Positions 1 through 9,772 are shown, counted from the first letter of the stretch. The stretch is DNA of 63,434 nucleotides from an uncultured Erwinia sp. (GCA_913775305.1 CAJYIY010000021.1:1-63434), one strand, 5' to 3'. Notes: generated from the letters alone by a model not told the origin. A program made the numbers and translations.

Positions 1-1716
1 GATGATTTCAGCACTGAAGCGCTGGTCGGTTCCGGCGGCCTTCTGCAGGAAACGTGAATAGAGCCAGTCGCCCACGTCGCGTTCTGCCATACGGTTCTGG
101 CGGCGGCGCTCGGCCATTTTCACCGTCAGCTCATCGGCAGGACGCTCAGCGGCTTCGCCTTTGACGATCGCTTTCAGCAGGCGATGGTTAATCATATCGC
201 CGAACTTACGAATCGGTGAGGTCCAGGTTGCATAGGCCTCCAGGCCCAGACCGAAGTGCGGACCGGGTTCAATGCTGACTTCAGCAAACGACTGGAAGCG
301 GCGAATACGGCTGTCGAGGAACTGAGTAGGCAGAGCATCCAGTTCACGGCGCAGGTTGCGGAAGCCCTCCAGCGTGGCAATCGCTGCCGGGTCAGCGGTG
401 ATACCGTGATTCGCCAGCACTGCAGCAGCCTGTTCAGCGTTGGCCATATCAAAGCCGAGGTGCACGTTGTAGACACCGAAGCCGAGATTATCGCGCAGCA
501 CTGTGGCCGCGCAGATATTGGCCAGAATCATCGACTCTTCGACAATGCGGTTAGCGATACGGCGATGCTCTGCGATGATATCCAGAACCTCACCGTTTTC
601 TCCCAGCAGGAAGCGGAAGTCAGGGCGATCTTTGAACACCAGCGCATTGTTCTGACGCCACTCGCTGCGCGCCAGGCACAGACGATGCAGCAGGCGAATC
701 TGCTGCGCAATAGCATCGTTTTCCGGCTGCCATTCACCGCTGTTTTCCAGCCAGTCAGAGACGTTATCGTAAGCCAGCTTGGCTTTGGATTCGATCCAGG
801 CGGCAAAGAAGTGGATGTCACTGTCCGGGGTACCGTCTGCGGCGATTTTCACACGGCAGGCCAGCACCGGACGGCGCTCGTTCGGGCGCAGCGAGCAAAG
901 GTTGTCCGACAGCTGGCGCGGCAGCATCGGAATATTGAACCCCGGCAGGTAGTTGGTAAACGCTCGTTCGGCGGCGATTTTATCCAGCTTACTGCCCGCC
1001 GGCACGTAGGCGGTCGGATCGGCAATCGCCACGGTCAGCAGCAGTTCGCCATCGCCGGTTTCTTCCACGTAGAGCGCATCATCCATATCCTGGGTGCTGG
1101 CGCTGTCAATGGTCACGAAATTCAGGGCGGTGAGATCTTCACGTTCAAGCTGCTCATCCAGCATCTCTTCCGGGGTAGCAACGTCCGGCGCTTCGCGCTC
1201 AAGATTATGACGTGACAATGTCACCCACCAGGGGGCCAGATGGTCATCACCGGTGGTGATAAATTCGGTCAGCTCGGCGTAGAAAGTGCGGTCACCTTTC
1301 AGCGGATGACGGCGCATCTCGGCCACGGCCCAGTCACCATTCTGGAAATCATGTTTCACGCTACGATCGGCGCGACACTGGATCGCATCCTTAAGCAGGG
1401 GATGGTCGGGAATAATTGACAGACGGTCGTCTTTGTCTTTGCGCTGTACCCGGCCCACAAAGCGGGTGAGGAAGGGTTCAATCAGCGTTTCCGGATCGGC
1501 AACTTCACGATCTTTATCGGTTTGCAGTACCGCAGAGACGCGATCGCCGTGCATGACTTTTTTCATAAACGGCGGCGGGATAAAGTAGCTTTTCTGGGCA
1601 TCGACTTCCAGGAAGCCAAAGCCTTTTTCCGTGCCTTTTACCACACCCTCAACGCGTGGCGTTTGGGAGTGGAGTTTCTCTTTAAGCTGCGCGAGCAGCG
1701 GGTTATCCTGGAACAT
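1..1716 (-). CDS. rnb: Exoribonuclease II (RNase II), 3' end missing
   Basis: Processive 3'-5' hydrolytic exoribonuclease that degrades unstructured mRNA in the cytoplasm. The minus-strand frame opens with [20 protein letters not shown], nearly identical to E. coli Rnb, and continues uninterrupted for 572 codons to the window edge. The enterobacterial protein has about 644 residues, so roughly the last 70 (most of the S1 RNA-binding domain) lie outside. Visible in order are the N-terminal cold-shock domains and the RNB catalytic domain, with the acidic metal-binding stretch containing the SAxxDMDDALY-type motif near residues 200-215. The start is the ATG at 1714-1716. No strong Shine-Dalgarno is visible. 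The next gene upstream on the same strand is the ydeP-type gene, about 110 bp away. Confidence 0.95.
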   Translation of the reverse strand, partial: MFQDNPLLAQLKEKLHSQTPRVEGVVKGTEKGFGFLEVDAQKSYFIPPPFMKKVMHGDRVSAVLQTDKDREVADPETLIEPFLTRFVGRVQRKDKDDRLSIIPDHPLLKDAIQCRADRSVKHDFQNGDWAVAEMRRHPLKGDRTFYAELTEFITTGDDHLAPWWVTLSRHNLEREAPDVATPEEMLDEQLEREDLTALNFVTIDSASTQDMDDALYVEETGDGELLLTVAIADPTAYVPAGSKLDKIAAERAFTNYLPGFNIPMLPRQLSDNLCSLRPNERRPVLACRVKIAADGTPDSDIHFFAAWIESKAKLAYDNVSDWLENSGEWQPENDAIAQQIRLLHRLCLARSEWRQNNALVFKDRPDFRFLLGENGEVLDIIAEHRRIANRIVEESMILANICAATVLRDNLGFGVYNVHLGFDMANAEQAAAVLANHGITADPAAIATLEGFRNLRRELDALPTQFLDSRIRRFQSFAEVSIEPGPHFGLGLEAYATWTSPIRKFGDMINHRLLKAIVKGEAAERPADELTVKMAERRRQNRMAERDVGDWLYSRFLQKAAGTDQRFSAEII

Positions 1717-1797
1717 AATTTCAACAGTTTTCGTGGCCTAAGAGCGGCAGACAGTTTTACGCGATTAACCGCCCCGCGGCAAGTCCGGTATGAGAAG

Positions 1798-1821
1798 GGC
1801 GGCCATTTTTCCGACCGCCCA
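1798..1821 (-). terminator. Hairpin between ydeP-like gene and rnb
   Basis: GGGCGG and CCGCCC form a 6 bp GC stem around a 12-nt loop, six bases after the stop codon of the ydeP-type gene. No uridine run follows, so this may be an RNA-stabilising or weak termination hairpin rather than a strong intrinsic terminator. It is symmetrical, so strand is assigned from context only. Confidence 0.35.
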
Positions 1822-1826
1822 CGCAC

Positions 1827-4133
1827 TCAGGCAATGCGTAATCCGTTCACGACCGGCGACAGCGAAATTTTGACCGGCACGGACTTTGACGTGGGTGTTC
1901 CACTGATGTCACCGAAGCTCGACAGCGGTACCAGCGGATTGGTTTCGGGATAGTACGCGGCCAGGTTTCCGGCCGGAATATTGTACGGAACCAGCTTAAA
2001 GCCATGAACTTTGCGGGTGATACCGTCGTTCCACAGGGTTTCTATATCGACATTGTCCCCGGCGGCGAAACCCAGTTTTTCCATATCCTGCGCATTAATA
2101 AACAGCACTTCACGCTGGCCGTAAACGCCGCGATAGCGATCGTCCAGACCATAGATGGTGGTGTTATACTGGTCGTGTGAACGCAGGGTTTGCAGCGTGA
2201 ACGGCACGTCGACATCCAGCCCCGGGAACAGAGACACCGGCAGGGCGGCATTGCTGAACTGCGCCTTCTCATTCGGGGTGTTAAAGCGGAGATCTGCAGC
2301 GGCGTTACCCAGATAGAAACCCCCTTTGATATCGCATTTCGCATTAAAATCCGCAAAGCCGGGAAGGGTAGCGGCAATATGGTCACGGATCAGGTTGTAA
2401 TCCGCCGCCAGGCCCAGCCAGTCAACTTTTTCGTTGCCCAACACCGCGTTGGCGATACCGGCCACGATCCAGGTTTCAGAACGTTGTGTCTCCGCGATCG
2501 GTTTGCCGATGCCCTCTGAGGCATGCACCATACTGAATGAGTCTTCGACGGTTATGAACTGCGGACCGGTTTCCTGAATATCCTCTTCGGTACGACCCAG
2601 CGTTGGCAGGATCAGCGAGTCCACGGCGCCCGGGCAGAGGTGACTGCGGTTCAGTTTGGTACTGATCTGCACGGTCAGGCCACAGCGGCGCAGCGCCTCC
2701 TCGGTGCGAGGACTGTCCGGGGCGGCGGCGGCGAGGTTACCGCCTAACGCAATCAGCACTTTAATCTCATTGCGCAGCATGGCTTCCAGGGCTTCAACGG
2801 TGTTGTGACCTTTTTCACGCGGCGGTTCGAAACCAAAATGCTGGCCCAGGCTATCGAGGAATGCGTTCGATGGCTTCTCATCAATGCCCATCGTCCGGTT
2901 GCCCTGAACGTTGCTGTGCCCTCGTACCGGACAGAGTCCCGCGCCTTTTTTACCCAGCTGGCCAAACAGCAGCTGCAGATTCACGATTTCACGCACCGTA
3001 TCGACAGAGTGTTTATGCTGGGTAATGCCCATTGCCCAGGTGCAGATCACGCGATCGGCACTCTGATAGATGGCGGCTGCATCGCGGAGCTGCTGTTCGC
3101 TCAGGCCGGACTGCTGCACAATTTTGGACCACTCAGTGGCATCAACCTCGGCAAGATAGGCATCCACACCTTCAGTATGGGCATTGATAAAAGCTTCATC
3201 GAACAGGCCTTTTTCACCGGCGGCAATACGCGCACGATGATTTTCCGCCAGCGCCTTCACCATACCGCGCACGGCGGCCATATCGCCGCCAAGATTTGGC
3301 TGGTAGTAAGTAGAACTGATCTGTCCGGCCAGGCTGGTCACCACTTCCAGCGGCTTCTGCGGGTCGGCAAAACGTTCCAGACCGCGTTCACGAAGGGTAT
3401 TGAAGGTGACAATTTTGGCACCGCGATCGGCGGCGTGGCGCAGGCTGTGCAGCATTCGCGGATGGTTAGTGCCCGGATTCTGGCCAAAGACGAAAATTGC
3501 ATCAGCATGATCAAAGTCATCCAGGCGGATCGTGCCTTTACCCACGCCAATGCTGCGTTTCAGGCCGCTGCCGCTGGCCTCGTGGCACATATTTGAACAG
3601 TCGGGGAAGTTATTACTGCCATTCATGCGGCCAAACAGCTGATAAAGCCAGGAGGCTTCATTGCTGGCGCGGCCCGAAGTGTAGAGCTCCATCTGATGAG
3701 GATTATCCATCGCCTTGATATGTTTAGCGATCAGCGCAAACGCCTCGTCCCAGCTGATTGGCTCATAGCGATCGGTCTGGCGGTTGTAGCGCAGCGGTTC
3801 GGTCAGGCGGCCCTGATACTCCAGGAAGTAGTCGCTCTGCTGATACAGTGCGCTGACGCTGTACCGGGCAAAGAACTCAGCCCCGATGTGGCGGCGGGTG
3901 GCTTCCCAGGTGACTGCTTTAGCGCCGTTTTCACAAAAGCTGAAGGTACTTTTATTATCATCGCCCCATGCACAGCCGGGGCAGTCGAAGCCTTTCGCCT
4001 TGTTCATGCGCATCAGATTGCGCATGTTTTTTAACACTTGTTTGCTGTCGAAGACAAAACGGGTGGTTGCTTCCAGAGAACCCCAACCGCCAGCGGCAGC
4101 CTTGTAGGGTTTAATTGCTTCTTTAAATTTCAT
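1827..4133 (-). CDS. ydeP: FdhF/YdeP-family molybdopterin oxidoreductase
   Basis: A 768-residue member of the formate dehydrogenase alpha-subunit-like group that includes E. coli YdeP (759 aa), linked there to acid resistance; substrate unknown. The N-terminus has the family signature GAAGGWG near residue 14, then FDCPGCAW near residue 50. The CSNMCHE motif around residue 175 lies where FdhF has its active-site selenocysteine; here a cysteine occupies that place. Molybdopterin-binding signatures such as GQNPGTNHPRM and the C-terminal RSHDQYNTTIYG segment are present. No twin-arginine or Sec signal is seen, so it is probably cytoplasmic. It is divergent from the PTS permease gene. E. coli ydeP lies elsewhere, so its position beside rnb is a local arrangement. 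The family call is firm; the orthology implied by the symbol is less so. Confidence 0.85.
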   Translation of the reverse strand: MKFKEAIKPYKAAAGGWGSLEATTRFVFDSKQVLKNMRNLMRMNKAKGFDCPGCAWGDDNKSTFSFCENGAKAVTWEATRRHIGAEFFARYSVSALYQQSDYFLEYQGRLTEPLRYNRQTDRYEPISWDEAFALIAKHIKAMDNPHQMELYTSGRASNEASWLYQLFGRMNGSNNFPDCSNMCHEASGSGLKRSIGVGKGTIRLDDFDHADAIFVFGQNPGTNHPRMLHSLRHAADRGAKIVTFNTLRERGLERFADPQKPLEVVTSLAGQISSTYYQPNLGGDMAAVRGMVKALAENHRARIAAGEKGLFDEAFINAHTEGVDAYLAEVDATEWSKIVQQSGLSEQQLRDAAAIYQSADRVICTWAMGITQHKHSVDTVREIVNLQLLFGQLGKKGAGLCPVRGHSNVQGNRTMGIDEKPSNAFLDSLGQHFGFEPPREKGHNTVEALEAMLRNEIKVLIALGGNLAAAAPDSPRTEEALRRCGLTVQISTKLNRSHLCPGAVDSLILPTLGRTEEDIQETGPQFITVEDSFSMVHASEGIGKPIAETQRSETWIVAGIANAVLGNEKVDWLGLAADYNLIRDHIAATLPGFADFNAKCDIKGGFYLGNAAADLRFNTPNEKAQFSNAALPVSLFPGLDVDVPFTLQTLRSHDQYNTTIYGLDDRYRGVYGQREVLFINAQDMEKLGFAAGDNVDIETLWNDGITRKVHGFKLVPYNIPAGNLAAYYPETNPLVPLSSFGDISGTPTSKSVPVKISLSPVVNGLRIA

Positions 4134-4269
4134 GATATGCAGGCTTATGTTGAAATGATGTTAAGAAATTATGACTTCTTTTGGTCAAGTGTGATATCGG
4201 TGCTGAAAATTGTCTAATTGATTGCAACGATGGAGCGATAGTTAGTGTTTATCGCGAAAGAGTGAAAAC

Positions 4270-4285
4270 TGTGATCCTGTTCAAA
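4270..4285 (+). promoter_or_regulatory. Possible CRP site upstream of PTS permease
   Basis: TGTGA-N6-TCAAA matches 8 of 10 conserved positions of the CRP half-sites TGTGA-N6-TCACA. It lies about 90 bp before the start of a sugar PTS gene, a class usually under catabolite control. This is a pattern match only. Confidence 0.35.
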
Positions 4286-4374
4286 GATTAATCGTTCGTT
4301 TTCCTTTCGTGCAGGGCGCTCCGACCGCAGGCGTCTAATACTTAGCGTTCATGAAGCACGGCGGGAGAGGTCAG

Positions 4375-5964
4375 ATGAAAAAATTTGCCAGTAGCGTTCA
4401 TGCCTTTGGTAAAGCGTTGATGATGCCGATTTCGGTGATTGCTGCCGCCGGGATCTTTCTCGGCGTGGCGGCGGCGTTGCAAAATCCGGCCATTACCGGT
4501 GAAGCCTTTGCGGCCATGCCGCTCCCGCAGCTGATTATTGGTTTTATTCGCAAGGTGGCGGGTGCACTTTTTGCGAATCTGCCGCTGCTGTTTGCCGTCG
4601 CCAGCGCCATCGGGCTGGCGAAAGCGGAAAAGCCAACGGCGGCTTTTGCAGCGGCAATCGGCTTTATCGTGATGCACGTTGGCCTCAGTGCAACGCTGGC
4701 GGCGAAAGGGCTGACCGCCACCACCACAACGGTGCAGGCGCTTCAGGCACAGGGTATGGATCAGACTCAGGCGATGATGGCATCAGCGGAGTATATCCAG
4801 ATGCTGGGCATTTTTACCTTCAATATGAGCGTGCTGGGCGGGGTGATTGCCGGGCTGCTGACCGCTGTGATCCATAACCGCTGCTACACCGTCGAGCTGC
4901 CGACGGCGATCAGTTTTTTCGGTGGGCGGCGCTTTGTTCCGATTGTCACCGTAGGGGTGCTGCCGCTGGTGGGGGTGCTGCTGGCGCTGATTTGGCCGAC
5001 TATTGGCCTTGGTATTGCCTGGATAGGTGAATTGATTGGTAAAAGCGGTCAGTATGGTGCCTTCCTCTATGGCACCAGCGAGCGACTGCTGATCCCGACC
5101 GGGCTTCACCATATCCTGAATGAAACCGTTCGCTTCACGCCGATTGGCGGTATTGCCACCCTTGATGGTCAGACACTGGTGGGGGCGCTGAATATTTTTA
5201 ACGCCTCGCTGACCCATCCCGGTAGCGTGCCCGATGAAACAGTACGGGAAGCCACGCGCTTTCTCGCTCAGGGCAAAATTCCGGTGATGATGTTTGGCCT
5301 GCCCGCCGCCGCCCTGGCGATTTACCATTCCGCCCGCCCTGAGCATAAGCAGCGGGTCAGAGCGCTGATGTTGGCCGCTGCGCTGACGTCCTTCACGACC
5401 GGCATCACCGAGCCGCTGGAGTTCTGCTTTATCTTTGTTTCGCCGGTTCTTTACGTTCTCCACGCGCTCCTCAGCGGGCTGTCGTTTATGCTGATGTCGC
5501 TGTTTCATCTGATGATTGGCAACGTTCAGGGCGGGGCGATTGACCTGGTGGTCTTCGGGATCCTCGGCGGCGAAAAAACGGCCTGGTGGTGGAGTATCGT
5601 GCTGGGGATGATTTACGTCCCGATTTATTACTACGGCTTTCGCTTTATTATTCAGCGCATGCGGGTAGAAACACCGGGGCGTGAAACGGAAGAGATCAAT
5701 GCCGTACCGCAGGTTGAAGCGGCAGAGCGGACCAACGTTATTATCAGCGGACTGGGTGGTGCCGAAAATATTGTAGACGTCGACTGCTGCTTCACCCGCC
5801 TGCGCGTGAGGGTGAAAAAAATAAACGAGGTGGTGGACAGTACGCTGATGAGCAGCGGGGCCAGCGGGGTTAACCGCGTCAGCGACACGGATGTGCAGGT
5901 GATCTATGGCCCGCAGGTGGAGAAGATTGCCGGAGAGGTGAAAAGCGTGCTGGGCATTGCCTGA
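4375..5964 (+). CDS. PTS EIICB permease, glucose/maltose (MalX-like) family
   Basis: A 529-residue inner-membrane sugar phosphotransferase permease. Residues 1 to about 420 form the IIC channel: multiple hydrophobic segments plus family motifs FFGGRRFVPI, GTSERLLIPTGLHHILNE and TTGITEPLEF. The last about 85 residues are the IIB domain, with the phospho-acceptor cysteine in DCCFTRLR (Cys472). There is no IIA domain, so a separate IIA (probably Crr) must supply phosphate. The closest recalled relatives are MalX and alpha-glucoside AglA-type permeases; the sugar cannot be told from sequence. I chose the ATG at 4375 because GGGAGAGG precedes it with proper spacing; an in-frame ATG at 4351 lacks this. 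It stands alone, without a hydrolase or an adjacent regulator. Confidence 0.85.
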   Translation: MKKFASSVHAFGKALMMPISVIAAAGIFLGVAAALQNPAITGEAFAAMPLPQLIIGFIRKVAGALFANLPLLFAVASAIGLAKAEKPTAAFAAAIGFIVMHVGLSATLAAKGLTATTTTVQALQAQGMDQTQAMMASAEYIQMLGIFTFNMSVLGGVIAGLLTAVIHNRCYTVELPTAISFFGGRRFVPIVTVGVLPLVGVLLALIWPTIGLGIAWIGELIGKSGQYGAFLYGTSERLLIPTGLHHILNETVRFTPIGGIATLDGQTLVGALNIFNASLTHPGSVPDETVREATRFLAQGKIPVMMFGLPAAALAIYHSARPEHKQRVRALMLAAALTSFTTGITEPLEFCFIFVSPVLYVLHALLSGLSFMLMSLFHLMIGNVQGGAIDLVVFGILGGEKTAWWWSIVLGMIYVPIYYYGFRFIIQRMRVETPGRETEEINAVPQVEAAERTNVIISGLGGAENIVDVDCCFTRLRVRVKKINEVVDSTLMSSGASGVNRVSDTDVQVIYGPQVEKIAGEVKSVLGIA

Positions 5965-6372
5965 AGTGTGTTTATAAACGCCGCTTTCATCAGGAGTAAG
6001 ATCGAAGTATTTTCCCAGTCTGTTATTTTTTTAAGTCCGTATTAAGATTTATCTTGAACATTAGCGTCAGTTTTAAAGCAATTGCATCCGGTTAAATAAA
6101 TACTATTGTCTTCAGTTTTACACTGGCTTTATCATTTCAACACGTTCTGGCAGCAATTTTGAAATTGCGTATTAAATCAGGTGGAAAGGCCGGGTCCTGA
6201 GACCGGCGGTTAGATATTGACGGTCTGACGGCCAGCGGGATCTCTGTTTTCATTAATTCTTACAGATGTTCGCCATTACCCTATCCTGAATATAACGATT
6301 TTCCACCCTGATATATAAACAGCATTTATGTCTGTGGTAACGTGATGCTTCACTGATCAAGGAGGATTAAGG
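5965..6372 (+). other. Gene-free interval
   Basis: No convincing reading frame, RNA gene or repeat is seen over 408 bases between the PTS gene and the small repeat protein. The stretch is AT-richer than the flanking genes and presumably contains the promoter of the small gene. A strong purine-rich ribosome site lies at its very end. Confidence 0.5.
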
Positions 6373-6585
6373 ATGACTTTTACTTCAGATACATTGAAGA
6401 CTCTTGCTTGTAAGGGCGTTAACTTAGACATTGGTCCACATTATACTCCGGACACCTTGAAAACCGTTGTCAGAACCGTAGTAAAGAAGGGTGCGCATAT
6501 CACGGTGGATGCCTCTAAAATCACGTCGGATACAGCTAAAACGCTGGCACATATCGGTGGAAAGCACCTGACGCTGAAGTTTTGA
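6373..6585 (+). CDS. Small internally repeated protein, function unknown
   Basis: I do not recognise this 70-residue protein. It is preceded by an excellent Shine-Dalgarno (AAGGAGG) and followed by a likely intrinsic terminator, so it looks like a real single-gene unit. The sequence is three degenerate repeats of about 21-25 residues: one opening TSDTLKTLACKG, a second opening TPDTLKTVVRTV and a third opening TSDTAKTLAHIG. Each goes from a helix-like TxDTxKT block into a glycine and a short hydrophobic strand (VNLDI, HITVDA, HLTLKF). The pattern suggests a miniature alpha/beta solenoid. There are no signal peptide, membrane segments or catalytic motifs. The neighbourhood (PTS permease, LysR regulator) gives no clear clue. 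Confidence 0.7.
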   Translation: MTFTSDTLKTLACKGVNLDIGPHYTPDTLKTVVRTVVKKGAHITVDASKITSDTAKTLAHIGGKHLTLKF

Positions 6586-6592
6586 AAAAAAA

Positions 6593-6612
6593 CTGCCGGA
6601 CGGCGGGTTTTT
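6593..6612 (+). terminator. Intrinsic terminator of the repeat-protein gene
   Basis: A short GC-rich stem (CTGCC paired with GGCGG, one G-U pair, loop GGAC) is followed by five thymines, eight bases after the stop codon. Confidence 0.55.
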
Positions 6613-6804
6613 GAATGGATGCGCAGTGACGCCTTTTCACTCTCCACCTGACACGTCATCGCCATCCGACAGGGGCTAAGTCGTTCCAGGGGGATACCGT
6701 CTGTCGGGCATGCAGGAGCGGAAGAAGTTTATGCTATGCAAAATTTTTATTAAACTATTGCGCCTGTAAAAGACTGGGAGAAATAGCCATACCCCCCAGG
6801 TAAA

Positions 6805-6945
6805 ATGCACGTTTGTTTTATATTCGGCAAGCCTGCTGATGAATCCTGCCAGGTTGATGGCCTGAAAAGAAATAATATTATCCCGACCATTTCGTATAAC
6901 GACCTTCCCGAACTATACAGAGATTCCGAAGAAGAAATCATCTGA
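6805..6945 (+). CDS. Possible 46-residue ORF, unknown
   Basis: An open frame starting MHVCFIFGKPADES and ending in an acidic tail (YRDSEEEII). Composition is protein-like, but the ribosome site is weak (AGG only) and no relative is recognised. It may be the truncated end of a lost gene or a chance ORF. Confidence 0.25.
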   Translation: MHVCFIFGKPADESCQVDGLKRNNIIPTISYNDLPELYRDSEEEII

Positions 6946-7443
6946 AGCCACCATGACCGCTGGTGGTCCGGTGGAGTAACCGTTATTTAAAGTCGGCTCG
7001 CACGGCTTCCTGTTATCTCCCTCTGGTGGAAACAGAGGTGGGGACGATAAAAAGGGGGCCACAAACTGGCAACAGAAACCGCGGTCGCGGTTGAAGTTAT
7101 TGCAGAATCGAAGCCGAAGCAGAGGCACAACCAGCCAGTCTGAAGCGGGCATCTACAAAGGGGCTGTGCCCGGCTTCAGGCTGGCTGACGCCGCGGCAAT
7201 GACCATCACGTTCACCCTGTCGGAAATAACCTCACATCCTGCCTGCGCGTCGCTCAACTATCGATAAATCGGTAAACTGTATTATGATAGCTGCCCGTCA
7301 CAGGAATGCTGACTGTTCTCCCGGCATAATATGCAACGTGCCAGATGAATGATTTAGATTGACGCCTGTTAAGCGATGATTTTAACCGTAAACATAAAGC
7401 CGGTACGTTATTGATTTCTTCTCAACCCCAGCCTGGCTGATTT
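6946..7443 (+). other. Gene-poor interval before the LysR gene
   Basis: No gene is supported in about 500 bases. Short protein-like stretches occur in several frames but none is uninterrupted, which suggests degraded coding DNA. The last 150 bases are AT-rich and would hold the LysR promoter. Confidence 0.4.
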
Positions 7444-7458
7444 ATTGGAATAAAAAAA

Positions 7459-8358
7459 ATAGACATCAAGCAGCTAATTTATCTGTGTAACCTGGAACGT
7501 GAGCGCCACTTTGGCCGCGCGGCAGAAGCCAGTTTTGTCAGCCAGCCAACCCTCTCCATGCGTCTGAAAAACCTGGAGCGCGAGCTGGGGCTGCCGTTAA
7601 TCCATCGCAGCAATAACTTTGACGGTTTTACGCCAGAGGGCGAGCGCGTGCTCTCATGGGCGCGGGAAATCGTATCAGTTTATCAGGGGCTGAAACTGGA
7701 AGTGGAGTCGCTGAAGCACGGTGTCAGCGGTACGCTGCGCATTGGCGTGGTGCCACAGTGCAGTATTTCCCTGCCGCAGCTGCTGAAAGCCGTGTCCGAT
7801 CGTTATCCCCAGCTCGACTATCGCATCGCGGTGCTCAGCGCCGACCAGCTGCTGGACGCGCTGAACAGCCACACGGTGGATGTTGGCATCGGCTTCTTTG
7901 AACTGGCTACCCTGCGCGAACTGCATTTCCAGGCGGAAATGCTGGACGATCGTGGTGTTGAAGTGATCTGGCATCCGCAACATTTCCCGCAGCTGGCGGG
8001 AGAAACGCCGCTCACGCTGGCTGAGGTGCAGTCGCTGCCGCTGTGCCTGGCCGACGGCACGCGCTATTTTCGACGCTATCTCGACGGCCATTTCCTTCAT
8101 GCGGGATACACGCTGCGGGTAGTGCTGGAAACCCCTTCGGTATTTCAGCTGATTCAGGCGGTGCAGGTCGGGCTGGGCTGTATGATTTCCCCGGTCGGCC
8201 ATCTGATCCCGGAGACCCTCGGTGAACTCCGCCGCCGTCCACTGCAGATGCCGCCGATGTCGCGGCACGGTGCGGTGGTGATCGCTGAACCCGGGCGCGC
8301 CACGCCGCTGGCGCAGCACTTTTTTGATGAAGTGCGCCACCTGCTGGTGAGCGGATAG
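7459..8358 (+). CDS. LysR-family transcriptional regulator with abnormal start
   Basis: A 299-residue LysR-type regulator. The reading DIKQLIYLCNLERERHFGRA begins the winged helix-turn-helix domain (residues 1-65, recognition region SFVSQPTLSMRLKNLE). Residues 90-299 form the periplasmic-binding-protein-like effector domain. In-frame homology begins at an ATA codon (7459) where relatives have ATG. The nearest other candidate is ATT at 7444. The first in-frame ATG, at 7558, would delete half of the DNA-binding domain. The gene may therefore start at a rare codon or be crippled by an ATG-to-ATA change. The codons after it are intact and undamaged. It is convergent with the CMD-protein gene; the target is unknown. 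Confidence 0.75.
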   Translation: MDIKQLIYLCNLERERHFGRAAEASFVSQPTLSMRLKNLERELGLPLIHRSNNFDGFTPEGERVLSWAREIVSVYQGLKLEVESLKHGVSGTLRIGVVPQCSISLPQLLKAVSDRYPQLDYRIAVLSADQLLDALNSHTVDVGIGFFELATLRELHFQAEMLDDRGVEVIWHPQHFPQLAGETPLTLAEVQSLPLCLADGTRYFRRYLDGHFLHAGYTLRVVLETPSVFQLIQAVQVGLGCMISPVGHLIPETLGELRRRPLQMPPMSRHGAVVIAEPGRATPLAQHFFDEVRHLLVSG

Positions 8359-8392
8359 CGCACCAGCAGGTGGGCATCTTACTCTTCAGCGA

Positions 8393-9538
8393 CTAATGAT
8401 TTTCCAGACTCACCGTGCCCAGGCTCTGCATCAGGCGGTTCGACCAGCTGGCGACTGCCACGTTCAGGATCACGTCAAAAATTTCGGCAGTGGTTAAGCC
8501 TGCCTCACGCATCGGCTGCACATGCGCTGCGCTGACACGTTCCGGGGCTCGCGTTAGCTGACAGGCCAGCAGGATGATCGCTTTTTGTCGTTCGCTGGCG
8601 ATGCTTAACGCCCGATCGACATTTTCGCGCAGGGCATCATGCAGTTCTCCCGGCGGATAATAGCCAAAGCACAGGCTGCTGCCGTTAATGCGTGCCGTCA
8701 CCGCCGCTGCCAGTGCGGTATCGTCCGAAGCGTGCTGTTTTTTCAGTGCCGACAGCAGATACCCCCAGCCGTTGAGCACATCTCCATCCCGGGCCAGCAG
8801 CCAGACAGCGCTTTCCGGCTGGAGCAGCGGCAGGCAGAAGGTCAGCGCCTCCAGCTGGTCGGCGGCGGCGTAGCGCGGCTCCAGCGGTGCCAGCGCAGGC
8901 TGCCACACTCCCGCCGGCAGGGCGGTCGCATCGGGCGGCACGCTGACGCCCGGCATCCAGCGCACCGGCAGCGCCATCAGCGCGTGAAGACCGGCCACGA
9001 CCCGCGCCTGATAGCTGACGAAGCCGATGATCTGGCTGAAGGTAATAATATCGGGAGCGGTTAATCCCACCTCATCCAGTCGATGCAGCGCCGCGGAGTC
9101 AATCAGCGTTGGCTGTCCGGCAAGCTGACGGGCATATTCAGTGATTTGGGTCAGGCGTCGATTGCTTTCTCGCGATGAATCCGGGCCCGGCAGCGGATTC
9201 AGCCGCGCGGCATAGTGGTTGCACAGGCGCTGAATGCCGGTAACCTGCGCCACGGTCAGCGCGGTGCTGATGCGGTCATACAGCGTCAGGGTGTGGGTCA
9301 GACTGGTCGACAGCTGGCCGGGAAACAGCAGCTGATACAGATCGCGCGAGGCCAGATGAAGCGGCTGTGCGCGCTGCACAAGAGTCTTTATTTCTCCTTC
9401 CGCCTGCTGCGCCAGACCAAGTAAAAAACGGTCTGTAATATCGGCAGCCTCAGGCACCAGCGCGCTTCGCTGAGCGGGCAAACTGGTCTGGGTTTCATGA
9501 TACCAGTGGCTGTTGCCGGGAAAACGGCGTTGTTCCAT
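8393..9538 (-). CDS. Two-domain carboxymuconolactone-decarboxylase-like (CMD) protein
   Basis: A 381-residue protein of two AhpD/CMD-like halves, resembling the CMD proteins of the Avi_7170/Avi_7169 type joined in one chain. The N-half spans about residues 20-170, the C-half about 190-381. In AhpD peroxidases a CxxC...H motif is catalytic; in the C-half the aligned stretch reads RAPERVSAAH, so the histidine remains but both cysteines are gone. A peroxidase role is therefore doubtful. The chosen ATG at 9538 has AAAGGA at good spacing; upstream in-frame starts would add about 55 residues with no family resemblance. It sits downstream of sapF on the same strand, separated by 234 bp, and is convergent with the LysR gene. 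Confidence 0.65.
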   Translation of the reverse strand: MEQRRFPGNSHWYHETQTSLPAQRSALVPEAADITDRFLLGLAQQAEGEIKTLVQRAQPLHLASRDLYQLLFPGQLSTSLTHTLTLYDRISTALTVAQVTGIQRLCNHYAARLNPLPGPDSSRESNRRLTQITEYARQLAGQPTLIDSAALHRLDEVGLTAPDIITFSQIIGFVSYQARVVAGLHALMALPVRWMPGVSVPPDATALPAGVWQPALAPLEPRYAAADQLEALTFCLPLLQPESAVWLLARDGDVLNGWGYLLSALKKQHASDDTALAAAVTARINGSSLCFGYYPPGELHDALRENVDRALSIASERQKAIILLACQLTRAPERVSAAHVQPMREAGLTTAEIFDVILNVAVASWSNRLMQSLGTVSLENH

Positions 9539-9772
9539 GGTCATTCCTTTTCGGGTTAACTGACCGGAGGATGCCGATAATGTCAAAGGCCCCGCCGATC
9601 TGAATGGCATGAATATCCTGACGGAAGGACTGTAGCGAGCAAAATAATGATCGGTGCTATTAAATAGCTGAAAGATATAAAGGCTCAGGATCGGCAGGGA
9701 CACCGGCGCAGCGCGATACGAGTACCGCGTGCGTGCGGGAAATCAGGCATGGAACGGCTTGATCGTGAGGGA

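Noticed and set aside
256..1215. 319-residue plus-strand frame
   Set aside because: Antisense to rnb, whose protein matches RNase II throughout.
2805..3596. 263-residue plus-strand frame
   Set aside because: Antisense to the ydeP-type gene; no protein-like motifs.
6750..7152. Two overlapping minus-strand frames of 63 and 79 codons
   Set aside because: No ribosome site, no recognisable motif, in a stretch that looks like degraded DNA.
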